Positions 9,214 through 19,400 of a DNA stretch of 64,000 nt are shown here, one piece after another. Numbering within the stretch: position 1 is the stretch's first letter; each line of letters opens with the position of its first letter. The translations under genes were made by a program, and so were the position numbers. The notes under the pieces were generated by a model, which worked only from the letters and a program-made list of their open reading frames with translations, was not told where the DNA came from and searched no databases. This stretch comes from Sphingobacterium gobiense (lineage in GTDB: Bacteria > Bacteroidota > Bacteroidia > Sphingobacteriales > Sphingobacteriaceae), in assembly GCF_002980575.1 (NCBI RefSeq), contig NZ_PVBS01000001.1, positions 558,001 through 622,000 on the forward strand. Direction: 5' to 3'.

Positions 9214-9225
9214 TAAAACGATTTA
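9214..9225. promoter_or_regulatory. LacI-type operator, distal
   Basis: TAAAACGATTTA differs by one base from the perfect palindrome before the kinase, with the same TGC lead-in (TGCTAAAACG). TTTG at 9199-9202 upstream could be a -33 box. It is the exact reverse complement of the site 280 bp downstream. Confidence 0.55.
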
Positions 9226-9493
9226 ATTATCGTTAGTTAAGTGTTTCGAATAAATCTTTATTTTTTTAACGTACTAACTAAAAGAATGATAATGAAAACC
9301 AAGATAGAAATCCGAGTTATTATGTATCTGAGCCGATTAATCGAAATTTAATGTAATAAGCAATTTAATTTTTTACTTATTTCTTGGCAGACAAGTCTTT
9401 TGATAATATCAGATAAGAAGGAGAAATCAATTCTGGGCCAAGGCAAATCAAAAAGAATAACAACCAAATTAAAACATTTTACTACGTTTTTGC

Positions 9494-9505
9494 TAAATCG
9501 TTTTA
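9494..9505. promoter_or_regulatory. LacI-type operator, proximal
   Basis: TAAATCGTTTTA is preceded by TTTTTGC, as at the kinase promoter, and TTTG at 9489-9492 abuts it. It is 197 nt before the susC start. With the site at 9214 it forms a pair that could support repressor looping. Confidence 0.55.
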
Positions 9506-9674
9506 ATATTTATGAACTAAAAAATTAGACCAATGAAGTACATGTATGAAACATACCTTTTTAAAGCTGAATGTCTGTGACATAAACCTGCAATACCCAC
9601 ATGATTGTGTCTATGACCAAGGTAAACATGCGTATTGCCAGACCAAGTAAATTATAAAATAAATTAACAATTGT

Positions 9675-9686
9675 AATAACGTTTTA
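9675..9686. promoter_or_regulatory. Weak third operator-like match next to the susC start
   Basis: AATAACGTTTTA matches the kinase operator at 10 of 12 positions and ends 15 nt before the susC ATG. It could be an auxiliary site or chance in AT-rich DNA. Confidence 0.3.
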
Positions 9687-9701
9687 AAAACCTAAATTTA
9701 T

Positions 9702-12683
9702 ATGAAGGAGAAATTTCCAACCCCATATAATGTCGGGATAGTTGCATTTATTTTTATGTCATTGCTTCAGCTTCAACTATTTGCAAGCCATAAAGATGGA
9801 TACATCAATCGATCTTCCAAGCTACGCCTATTGCAGGATACCGTTCCGAAACTTTTAGATTCCGTTTTTGAGTTGAATTTCAAAAGCGTCAGGATCAATT
9901 CTGTGCAGAAGCCGGTGGCCGATATAGAAACCTCTGGCAATGCAACCATTCACCAGTTTTTGAAGGGTGAGGCAGCCGGACTATATGTAACCGAGAGGAG
10001 TGGAGAGCCTGGAACACCAAACTCTATGTTCATCCGTGGCATATCAACACCAATATTCAGCCATAAAGATGTCTATCACAATCAACCATTAGTTGTACTT
10101 GATGGTATACCGCTAGTGGGTACCCACCCTTTTTCTTATATGATACAAGCCTACGATCTCGATCGGATTGGCCCAGAAAACAACCTGCTGAGCAACATTG
10201 ATCTGAGTAACATAGAATCTATAGAGGTGTTGAAAGACATGGCTAATACAGCTGTTTATGGCCCCATGGCCGCTAACGGAGTCATTAAAATTACAAGCAA
10301 AAAGAGCGTTACAGACAATAAAAAAAGAATTAGTTTGCATAGTTTCGTCGGAGTGTCTGCCAGGCCACAGGTTACCACGATTAATGGGGACTATGAAAAC
10401 CGGTTCAGGCAACAGTTTTACGATTTATATACCACCAGTGGACGGTATAATGACGATGATACGTACCCTGTTTATTTGAGCGACTCCCTCAATAACCGAT
10501 ATTACGGTCCCTCCAATTGGAGTGATAGCTATTACAATAATGGGCTTAATTATGGCGTTAACGCTAATATTTCGGGGGGTGGTTCACGATCCAATTTTCA
10601 GTTTTCACTAGGTAGCCTACAGAATGCAGGGATAGCCGATGATGCCAAGTTCCAAAAGTACAACGCGCGTTTTCAACTGGATCTGCAACCGTTAAAATGG
10701 TTGTTTTTCCACACCAGTATCAATGGTACACGGCTAAATAGAGATCGGAACCGGAACCTACGAAACCGTTACGCAATGATGGCTTACCTGCCTGATCTTA
10801 GTGCGCCATTGGCACCGAATAAGGAAACATATGATGCTTATTTATTGGAGCAAGACAAAGGCTTTGACAACAACTTTTCAAACATTCTAGATGGTAACGT
10901 CGGGATCAGTGTTCAGTCTGGAAAATTTCAGTTGAAATCTACATTGGTTGCCGACTATAATGAAGGCTTCAGGGATCTTTTCTATGCCAGGACCCTTATG
11001 GAAGAGAATAGCTTTGCTGCCAACTACTATGGATATAACCAAAGACTTGTTTTTAACAACGTGGCGTTGTATGACTGGAAGCTGAACGACCATAGTAGCC
11101 TTTTCCTTGAAGGGGCGAGTATTTTGCAATGGGATACGCATAAATATAACTATGCGTACGCTTATAAAGGAGTGAATGATTTTATTAAGATCAATTTGCT
11201 GCGTTTTGACGACACCCATGCTGATCACTTAATTTCTAGGGCATTCCCAAGGCAGTTAGTTTATAAATTTTTGGACCGTACCCGTCACAACTTGGTATCT
11301 TTCTACAGCCGGGGAACCTATAATTTGCAGGACAAGTATACAGCGAGTCTTTTGCTACGCTATGATGGTTCTTCCAATGCCCAGCCGACCGAACGATGGC
11401 TGTTTACACCCACATTGGCCTTGGGCTGGAATCTTAAAAATGAATTTTTGCAGGACAATAGCCTCTATGAGAGCTTTAAAATCCGAGCTAGCGCAGGAAG
11501 GTTAGGTGTATTGAACCTTTATGACAATGTGGCACAAGGCCCCAATTATACAGCACAGATTGGCTACACGGGTAATGTAATTGTACCAGGTTATAATGCT
11601 TTTGCCGGATTGGTCCGTCCGTATGAAGATGGCTGGATAGGCTATGATATGCCTTGGGCTTATACCGATCAATTGAACGTTGGTTTTGATTTTCAACTCT
11701 CCAAACGTCGTATCTATTTCTCTTTGGATGCGTATGTCAAACATACCAAAAACCAGCCCCTTGGTATCCCTTCTCTGGCAGAGTACGGTTATGCTTATAA
11801 TCTTGCGTCTGGGATGGATGTCAAAAACACGGGGATAGAGGTCTCTGTCGGCGGAGACATTATCGGAAATACCAATCGAGATTTCCGTTGGAACTCGGGA
11901 ATTAACCTCGGATTTAACAACAACAAGCTGACGGCATTGCCCGGTGGATTAGATGAAGTTGTTATTCATGATCGCAAGTTAAAGGTAGGTGAAAGGATCG
12001 ATGCATTCTGGGTATTGGAGAATCAAGGGATGTTCCACGCCGATGCGGAAGTGCCCCAAGTCAATGGTGTGACGAAGAATTACAATGGAATTACCTTCAA
12101 AGCCGGAGATCCTATTTGGGCCGATCAAAACGGAGACAACCGTATTTCCTCGGAGGACCGGGTGATGCAGGGAAATTTTATACCCAAAGTAGCCGGCTCT
12201 TGGCAGAACAATTTCTTTTACAGGAATTTTGATCTGAAAGCGAGTTTTTATTTTAATCTAGGCCGTAATATCCTGAATCAGGAAATGTCCGATCGGTTTA
12301 ATTTTATTAATAACGAGAATGCGAATAACATGAACTCCGTAAAAGAGATTACCTATTGGGAGAAACGTGGTGATTATGGCCGTTATCCACTGTACAACCC
12401 TTGGAGTGCGGTGAATGCTTACCAAGCCACACAAGATTTATTTCTAGAAAATGGTTCCTTCCTAAAATTACGTCAGGTCTCGTTGGGTTATAATCTTTCC
12501 GATATCGTTGGGGCTTCGTTGGATGGCGGGAATCTATACATCTATCTCGCCGCCAATAACCTGTTTACCTTATCTAAATATTCGGGACGCGATCCGGAGG
12601 TTGCTAATTATATGGGCATTGATCAAGGCCACAATATGCTTCTTCCACGTACATATTTGATGGGTTTTAAATTAAACTTTTAA
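9702..12683 (+). CDS. SusC/RagA-type TonB-dependent outer-membrane transporter, first copy
   Basis: A 993-residue SusC-like transporter that would import a glycan or other ligand captured with the SusD lipoprotein encoded next to it. A signal-like hydrophobic N-terminus (VGIVAFIFMSLLQLQLFA) is followed directly by a plug domain (GTPNSMFIRGISTP; PLVVLDGIPLVG; IESIEVLKDMANTAVYGP; ANGVIKITSKK) and a long beta-barrel ending in LMGFKLNF. Unlike most SusC proteins it lacks the N-terminal carboxypeptidase-regulatory-like domain, and I see no clear TonB box. The second SusC of this locus has both. Its plug and barrel look complete. The susD start follows 10 nt later. Confidence 0.93.
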   Translation: MKEKFPTPYNVGIVAFIFMSLLQLQLFASHKDGYINRSSKLRLLQDTVPKLLDSVFELNFKSVRINSVQKPVADIETSGNATIHQFLKGEAAGLYVTERSGEPGTPNSMFIRGISTPIFSHKDVYHNQPLVVLDGIPLVGTHPFSYMIQAYDLDRIGPENNLLSNIDLSNIESIEVLKDMANTAVYGPMAANGVIKITSKKSVTDNKKRISLHSFVGVSARPQVTTINGDYENRFRQQFYDLYTTSGRYNDDDTYPVYLSDSLNNRYYGPSNWSDSYYNNGLNYGVNANISGGGSRSNFQFSLGSLQNAGIADDAKFQKYNARFQLDLQPLKWLFFHTSINGTRLNRDRNRNLRNRYAMMAYLPDLSAPLAPNKETYDAYLLEQDKGFDNNFSNILDGNVGISVQSGKFQLKSTLVADYNEGFRDLFYARTLMEENSFAANYYGYNQRLVFNNVALYDWKLNDHSSLFLEGASILQWDTHKYNYAYAYKGVNDFIKINLLRFDDTHADHLISRAFPRQLVYKFLDRTRHNLVSFYSRGTYNLQDKYTASLLLRYDGSSNAQPTERWLFTPTLALGWNLKNEFLQDNSLYESFKIRASAGRLGVLNLYDNVAQGPNYTAQIGYTGNVIVPGYNAFAGLVRPYEDGWIGYDMPWAYTDQLNVGFDFQLSKRRIYFSLDAYVKHTKNQPLGIPSLAEYGYAYNLASGMDVKNTGIEVSVGGDIIGNTNRDFRWNSGINLGFNNNKLTALPGGLDEVVIHDRKLKVGERIDAFWVLENQGMFHADAEVPQVNGVTKNYNGITFKAGDPIWADQNGDNRISSEDRVMQGNFIPKVAGSWQNNFFYRNFDLKASFYFNLGRNILNQEMSDRFNFINNENANNMNSVKEITYWEKRGDYGRYPLYNPWSAVNAYQATQDLFLENGSFLKLRQVSLGYNLSDIVGASLDGGNLYIYLAANNLFTLSKYSGRDPEVANYMGIDQGHNMLLPRTYLMGFKLNF

Positions 12684-12693
12684 CCGTAACCGC

Positions 12694-14199
12694 ATGAAGA
12701 GAATATTATTTTATCTACTGTTTTTATCCATCCCATTTTCGGGTTGTGAGAATATGCTTGATATTGAACCCACTCGGGTCGTTTCCGAAGAAAATATGTG
12801 GGAGAAAATGGAAGATACCCGTGCTGCTCTGATGGGCGTGTATGGGCTCACTAAGTCCGCTCTGGTCGACCGCAATGCTTTTTGGTTATACGGAGAGGTC
12901 CGCTCCGGAGAGTTTGCGATCCCCGTGCGGAGAGATCTACGAGCCATTGCAGCTAATGAGCTGAATGCGAATGATGTCACGCTGGAGACTCTACGGAATT
13001 GGCGCAGATGGTATGCTGTCGTGAATGCCGCCAATATCTTTTTGGAAAGATCGCCAGAAGTCCTAGAGAAGGATGCTCGTTACACCGTCAACAATCATCA
13101 GGTAGATATGGCCCAGGCTCGCTTTCTACGTGCCTTCGCGTATTTCTATATGTCGAGGATTTGGGGAGACGTACCCTTGATTACCAGTGCTTCCGAATGG
13201 TCTTTTAACAATAAACCACGCGAGGAGAAAGGCAAGCTGTTGGCTTGGGTTGAGCAAGAGCTTTTAAAAGCAGCTGAAGACATGCCCTTCAGATATAGCA
13301 ACAATGATATTAAGCAACAAGGAAATTATTATAATGAGCAAACTTCCCGTTGGGACGGGGCCTTGGCGACCCAGAATTCGGCTTACGCCATTTTAGCGCA
13401 CTTATCGGCATGGCAGGGAAATTATCCGAATGCCGCGGCCTATACCGCTTACATTGACGAGAACTATTCACACTCCAATATCAATTATGCGACGACCGCC
13501 AACCTCACGAGCAGTAGTGGATTTTTCTATGACAAGCACAGCAGCCAGATGTTCGGCTTTCCGGGAGTGTGGGCGCATGTAGAGGCAGCCTTTACAGGAC
13601 ATATCGAAGAATTAACCTTGGCGGCGCCCGTGGTCAATAAATCGATTCCGGATATGTACATGACAAAGGAAACTGTTGTACGTGTATTTGACGAAGCAAA
13701 AGACCAGCGCTTTAGTATAGATACCTTGGGCAATCCGCTGACGGAGGTTTATTTTACAAATTTTAACGGTCGTTACCCGATTTTTAGCAAGATCAAGTGT
13801 ATTATGGCAGGCGTGAGCGATCCCAGTTTCCGCATTTTTTCCAGTGCTTTGGTATTTACGCGTTTGGAGGATGTCACGCTATTGCGGGCAGAAGCTTTGG
13901 CTGTCCTGGGTGAACGCAATGGGGCAGTGGATATGCTGAATAGAATACGGGAGAATAGAGGCCTGTTACCATATTCCGAGGAGGCCAATGGTGATTTGAT
14001 TGATGCGATTTTTCAAGAGAGGCACCGAGAACTGATGGGTGAAGGTCATCGTTGGTATGATATGGTTCGATATCACAAGATTAAGAATAACGACCCAGAT
14101 TTTGTCAAATTGATCAATGAGGGGGGGATCTATTGGCCAATAGCCGAACCACTCTTGCAACAAAATACGCTTCTGGAACAGAACAATTATTGGAAATAA
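12694..14199 (+). CDS. SusD/RagB family lipoprotein, first copy
   Basis: A 501-residue surface lipoprotein that caps the adjacent SusC and binds its ligand. The lipobox FSGCENMLDIEP puts the acylated Cys at 18. TPR-like SusD features follow: AQARFLRAFAYFYMSRIWGD in the first half and the C-terminal DVTLLRAEALAVLG, AVDMLNRIRENRG and FQERHRELMGEGHRWYDMVR. Length is normal. It pairs with the SusC immediately upstream; the ligand is not predictable from sequence. Confidence 0.95.
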   Translation: MKRILFYLLFLSIPFSGCENMLDIEPTRVVSEENMWEKMEDTRAALMGVYGLTKSALVDRNAFWLYGEVRSGEFAIPVRRDLRAIAANELNANDVTLETLRNWRRWYAVVNAANIFLERSPEVLEKDARYTVNNHQVDMAQARFLRAFAYFYMSRIWGDVPLITSASEWSFNNKPREEKGKLLAWVEQELLKAAEDMPFRYSNNDIKQQGNYYNEQTSRWDGALATQNSAYAILAHLSAWQGNYPNAAAYTAYIDENYSHSNINYATTANLTSSSGFFYDKHSSQMFGFPGVWAHVEAAFTGHIEELTLAAPVVNKSIPDMYMTKETVVRVFDEAKDQRFSIDTLGNPLTEVYFTNFNGRYPIFSKIKCIMAGVSDPSFRIFSSALVFTRLEDVTLLRAEALAVLGERNGAVDMLNRIRENRGLLPYSEEANGDLIDAIFQERHRELMGEGHRWYDMVRYHKIKNNDPDFVKLINEGGIYWPIAEPLLQQNTLLEQNNYWK

Positions 14200-14214
14200 G
14201 CTTAAAGGAATATT

Positions 14215-15309
14215 ATGAAACTCCGAATATTAACTGTTTTTAGTTGTCTTTTCGTGCTGTCTTGTGCGAAAGACAATGGTTTCTATAAACACGAGCTCCA
14301 CCAAGTTCGTTTTGAGGGAAATACCTATGAATATTTGAAAAGTAAGCCCGGCGTGTATGACTCGTTAGTGAAAGTAATTGATCGTGTCGGATTAGCTGAT
14401 GCACTTAAGACGGGCGATGTGACGGTTTTTACCCCTACCAATGAAAGCTTTCGTTTGGCCATTGAGAACCTCAACAGTATTCGTCGTAGAGCAGACAAGT
14501 CCCCCGAATTTTTATCTACTATAAAATATGAGCATCTGGATACAATGATGTCACAATATATTCTTGATGGTCGTTATACCAGTGATTCCCTAGGGCAGCA
14601 AGACGGTCGGTTTTTTACCGATTACCGTCATGGGTATCAAATGCATGCCAAGTTGCGAGACTCCTATTCTTCGGGCTATATTTATGGGGGACCATCGGTT
14701 ATTGAGTTTACCGATCCCAAGAGAAGTCAGTTTGTTCGAAACTGGGTAACAACAAGTACCTCTTCGATCAATATCGAGACGAATAATGGGGTGGTTCATG
14801 CTCTCGCGCCGGATCATGTTTTTGGTTTCAATGATTTTGTGAAAAGGTTGACACTAATCCCGCCACCAACCAACTTGTTTTTTACAGTCGGTGGTACATT
14901 TACCGCATCGCATGAGCATAGCGGAGGGCCTAATGCAGTGGAAGCATCTAAATATGTTTTTGATGGAAATCCACAGACCAAGTTTTTGATTTCTTTTCCA
15001 AATACGCTTTGGTTCCAAGTGGAATTGAATGAACCTACAGTAGCCAATGCCTATACATTGACATCGGCCAATGATGCACAGGAGCGGGATCCTATAGACT
15101 GGCGGCTGGAAGGCTCGCATGATGGTGAGGCATGGACGATGCTCAACTCCCGGTCATCCGAAGAGTTTGTTGACCGCTTTATGCAGCGTGTATTCCGGTT
15201 CAACAATACAACGGCGTATACCTTTTACCGATTGAGCGTCACCCGAATACGGAGTGGTTCGACGTTCCAGTTGGCTGATTGGTCTATTAATTATGAAGAA
15301 TTAGATTAA
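14215..15309 (+). CDS. Fasciclin-domain lipoprotein with a C-terminal F5/8 type C-like domain
   Basis: A 364-residue lipoprotein (VLSCAKDNG, acylated Cys about 17). Residues about 35-205 form a fasciclin (FAS1) fold: LVKVIDRVGLADALKTGDVT, then VFTPTNESF and NNGVVHALAPDHV near the end. Residues about 225-364 form a discoidin/coagulation-factor F5/8 type C-like beta-sandwich, with YTLTSANDAQERDP, DWRLEGSHDGEAW and FYRLSVTRI. F5/8C domains usually bind carbohydrate; FAS1 domains mediate adhesion or protein contacts. It probably sits at the cell surface with SusCD. Two later genes of the locus end in a related F5/8C domain. Confidence 0.85.
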   Translation: MKLRILTVFSCLFVLSCAKDNGFYKHELHQVRFEGNTYEYLKSKPGVYDSLVKVIDRVGLADALKTGDVTVFTPTNESFRLAIENLNSIRRRADKSPEFLSTIKYEHLDTMMSQYILDGRYTSDSLGQQDGRFFTDYRHGYQMHAKLRDSYSSGYIYGGPSVIEFTDPKRSQFVRNWVTTSTSSINIETNNGVVHALAPDHVFGFNDFVKRLTLIPPPTNLFFTVGGTFTASHEHSGGPNAVEASKYVFDGNPQTKFLISFPNTLWFQVELNEPTVANAYTLTSANDAQERDPIDWRLEGSHDGEAWTMLNSRSSEEFVDRFMQRVFRFNNTTAYTFYRLSVTRIRSGSTFQLADWSINYEELD

Positions 15310-15341
15310 AATACATGTGAGAGACTTAATGATAACCTAAT

Positions 15342-16433
15342 ATGATGAGATATACGAAATATAAGATCTTGGGAGGTATAGCAGGGCTTTCATTGGCGGT
15401 GGCATCCTGCAACGACATATACAATCTGCCGGAGGAAAAGGATTTTATCAGTACCAATTTAACCTATACCACCAAAATATTGGAGCCAACGTTGGGCCGT
15501 ACTACTTTTTTTAATCCATTGAGTGCCGATAACTCGACGCGACCACTCACTTTTGAGATTACCAATCCGCGTTATGGGGATGGTCGGCCCGCAACAGATT
15601 TTTTACAAACTGCGCCTACTTACGAATGGATTGATGAATATACCGGATTAGAAACTTCTTTGGAAGAGATTGAAAGCAAGCGGAGGTTGGTCGAGAAACC
15701 TATTTTCGAAGTCGATGAAGGGGGGCGTTTTATCCTATGGGCATCCGGGACAAATGAAACGGTTGCCCCGCGGCCAAGTGATACCACCCTGTTGACGCAG
15801 GATATCCGTTTCTTCGATCTTAAATTATCTAATTCTGGTGGGGTGCGTTATATTCGAGATTTTCAGTTGATCCCCTGGCGCGAGATTCCTTACTTGCCTT
15901 CTACAGACATCAATCCCTACACAGGAGGGGTTGCCCCAGATCCTGTAAACCCCTTGGATTCACGTAAACGGGCATATATAACACCGAGTCGGATGAGTAA
16001 TGTTATTGGGGAACTGACTAATGTTCCCCTGGTCAATAACAACGATAAGAAAGATTTGGTAGTCTATATCCGACCTTTCGAGGGAGGCAATGGCAATACC
16101 CTTCGTTTTGTGGTTCTAGACAAAGATGAACAACCGATCAATCCAGAAATGTTCAATGAGACCCGATGGGATCAAATGATCCATGGTTTTAACCGACGTA
16201 TGACCGGCGAGTACGTCGAGTACGATGTCGCCTATCCCATCCCGGTAGTCGACATTAATACCGCATATTCCTCGGGCAACCGGGCGCGTGCTAATATTTC
16301 CTATTCTCGTGTTGGCTGGGGCGGTGTAAGGACAACAGCCACATTTGGTTTGGACTTTAAGATCTTTAAGAAAGGCGACTGGGAAATCGTTTTTCACTTC
16401 AGAAATGATAACCCAAAATTTGACAACGAATAA
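15342..16433 (+). CDS. DUF5007-like lipoprotein
   Basis: A 363-residue lipoprotein (SLAVASCNDIYNLPEEKDF, acylated Cys 23) that I place in the DUF5007 family, found in Bacteroidota SusCD loci and of unknown function. The section after the signal (NLTYTTKILEPTLGRTTFF) and the C-terminal beta-rich part (WGGVRTTATFGLDFKIFKKG) fit. No catalytic motif is visible. It lies 32 nt after the fasciclin gene, and its stop codon overlaps the upstream ATG option of the next susC by 1 nt (TAATG), so the two may be translationally coupled. It may be a surface accessory of the SusCD machinery. Confidence 0.7.
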   Translation: MMRYTKYKILGGIAGLSLAVASCNDIYNLPEEKDFISTNLTYTTKILEPTLGRTTFFNPLSADNSTRPLTFEITNPRYGDGRPATDFLQTAPTYEWIDEYTGLETSLEEIESKRRLVEKPIFEVDEGGRFILWASGTNETVAPRPSDTTLLTQDIRFFDLKLSNSGGVRYIRDFQLIPWREIPYLPSTDINPYTGGVAPDPVNPLDSRKRAYITPSRMSNVIGELTNVPLVNNNDKKDLVVYIRPFEGGNGNTLRFVVLDKDEQPINPEMFNETRWDQMIHGFNRRMTGEYVEYDVAYPIPVVDINTAYSSGNRARANISYSRVGWGGVRTTATFGLDFKIFKKGDWEIVFHFRNDNPKFDNE

Positions 16434-16444
16434 TGCGGCTTTTT

Positions 16445-19400
16445 ATGAAAAATAACATTATACTATATGGCACGTTACTGTTTTTTTGGATGAGTTTTGG
16501 GCTGCAGGGGTTGGCACAAACGACGCTTCGTGGACGGGTGTTGGACGCCAGTGGCAACGGACTACCCAATGTGACGGTGACCAATACCTCGACCGGCCGT
16601 AACCTTGTCGCGACCGGCAGTAAAGGCGAGTTTTCAGTCGCAATCAGGGGAAATACCACCTTGTTATTTAGCTTGGTAGGCTATACCGACAAGCGGGTCA
16701 GTGTAAAGAGCACAGAGACAAGTCTGACCGTGACCTTGGAGTTTGCTGATGCATCTATAGAAGAAGTGGTGGTAACCCGGGGCTATGTGCAACGACCGAA
16801 AGAGACTTCTACTGGGGCTTCGACTATTATTACGGGTAGAGATATTCAAGATATTCCCGTCCCGGTAGAGTCCTTGTTGCAAGGTCGTGTGCCCGGATTG
16901 AATGTGCAGGTCAATACCGGAGCACCCGGTTTTCGGGGGACGACACAAATTCGTGGTTTGTCTACCTTATCCATGACCGGCGAGGGAGATGCTACAGCAT
17001 TAATGCCTACCTCACCATTGTTTGTGATCGATGGGGTGCCCTTGGATGCGGATAGAGCCAGTGAGTTCGGCTTTGACCAGCAGGGACCGGGTATCAGTCC
17101 CTTGTCTATGATTCCACCGGAGGATATCGAAAGTATCGAGATTCTTCGCGATGCCCAAGCGACCTCCCTGTATGGTTCGTTGGCTGCATATGGGGTTATA
17201 ATTATCAACACCAAACGGGGCAATTCCGAGATACCACGAATTACCTATATCAACAACACCTACTTTAAGACTCCACCCCAATTGCGGGAGACTTTGGGCG
17301 GGAATTTAGAGCGAAGATTAAAGCTACAACAGATTTACGGCAACGCCTTTTCACAGGCAGATATTGATCGTATTCAAAGTATACCTCATCTTACCGATAG
17401 TTTGAATGCCTATTATAACAATTCGACAGATTGGCAGAGCCTTTATTTTCGGACTACTCTAAATCATAGCCACAACCTGATGTTTGACGGTGGTAATAGA
17501 GTTCTTAATTACAAAGCTAATTTTGGCTATTCCAATGATGAAGGTATTATTCGTAATACGGGATTTACACGGTATACAGCAAACTTGCGGATGGACTACA
17601 GCCCTGATACCAAGTTACGTTTCACAGGTCAGGTCTTTGCTCAGTTAGGAAAAAGAAATCGGGGGGATGGTATTGGTGTCTTGCAGACTGGGGTGGCTGC
17701 TGGTGGGCTTTCTTCCACACTTTTACCACCACCATCCTTTTATTTGGCCTCTTCCGAATATATGTCTTCCATCAGCACACGGAATAGTAATAATGCCCGG
17801 GTAATTCGGCCTTATATCGAAGGAGCCTATGAGATTATTCGCGGACTACGTTTGACCTCAGCCTTGAGTTATGAATTTACGTCTAATACCGAAGACACCT
17901 TTACGCCTGCGGCAGCGAACAACCAGTTTTCATCGGTTTCCGCCCGACAAGAAAGATCGACGCAGCTCTACAGTCGTAACTCGTTGAACTACAGTAAGAC
18001 GTTTGATGACACGCATAGTATCTTTATCAATCTCTTTAACGAGATCCGTAATATTACCCGTCAGGAGACTTTGATCAGGCAGGAGCGGACCCCCAATGAT
18101 TTTTTTGAAGGACCATTGGGTTACGATGGGTATTTTTCCCGAGGAGGAGGGATATTGCCCGGTTTCAAAGATGAGCGAGCGCTGTCCTTTGCCCTATCGA
18201 CTTCCTACGATTACAAAAGAAGATATATTCTGGATCTTTCCTACCGGATGGACGGCTCCTCCGCCAACGGCTTTGGCAATCTCTATACCCGTAACCCAGC
18301 CGTTGGATTGCGTTGGAATATCCATCACGAGGAGTGGGGACAGGAATTGTCTTGGCTAAACGAGGGGTCGATTCGAGCGAGCTGGGGGGTCAATGTGATG
18401 CCTAATAGCACCCTGGAACGGATTTATGGGCGTTACGATATATTTGGTAATTACAACCAACAGCCTGGTCTGGGGATTGATTTTAACCAAATTCCCAATC
18501 CAGATCTGCGGCCGACTACGTCCATGCAGTACAATTTGGGGGTCAACATGATGTTATTCAATAATAAAGTGGATTTTGTATACGATACCTATTATAAGAA
18601 AGTCGACAACATGTATTTTGAAGAACATTTGAACACTTCTACTGGCTTCAGCAGGTTGGCCTCGAATGATGCGGCTATTGCCAACTACGGACATGAGCTG
18701 GCGATCAATATCCGCCCGTTACGTCAAGGAGGAAATTTCAATTGGATCTTTTCTGTAAATGGTGCTTTCAACCGGGATATCTTATTGAAATTGCCCCAGC
18801 ATTATGGCGGACAATTCGTGCGGTGGGAACGTGACGGTGATAATCGGGGGCAGCATGTGGTCTTTCGGGTTGGTACTTCTACATTGTCCAACTACCTGTT
18901 GATGAACGATGGCGTCTATAGCCGGGATCAAGATGTTCCCATTGATCCTGTGACCGGATTGCGTATGATTTCGCAAGGCGGAGCCTATTTTGAGGCTGGA
19001 GACCCGATTTGGGTGGACCAGAATGGCGATTACCGGATAGATGAGAACGATTTTGTGCGGACGGGAAATTCACAGCCACTCATTACAGGGGGTATGAATA
19101 ATACATTTACTTACAAGAATGTGAGCTTGAATGTTTTTATATCGTATACAGCCAAGCGAACCATTCTGAACAAGGCGCTGGCCGAGCGTATGAGTTTAAT
19201 GGCCAATCCGTTTGGCACAGGGGATGATAATAAAGTGGTTGTGCCATTGGATCAGTACAATATGTGGCAGCAGCCGGGGGATGTGGCCAAATTTCCCTAT
19301 CCCTATGCCTATACCCGTAGTAATTCGGTCCAGCCCTTCCGAATTGATCAGACGTTATGGGCTGAGAGCGGATCATACCTTAAGGTCAATAATATTGTCT

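Larger units (their letters stand above)
8853..9701. other. 849-nt AT-rich regulatory gap before the SusC locus
   Basis: No credible gene was found here; the longest ATG frames I read are about 20 codons. The gap contains the ROK terminator, a long T-rich tract (about 9107-9129), two LacI-type palindromes (9214-9225 and 9494-9505) and a weaker half-match (9675-9686) just before susC. It is most simply a long control region and 5' leader for the eleven-gene envelope run. Confidence 0.5.

Noticed and set aside
9176..9351. Two peptides of about 20 codons in the gap before susC
   Set aside because: They are very short, AT-rich, without hydrophobic or other features, and one overlaps the operator at 9214.
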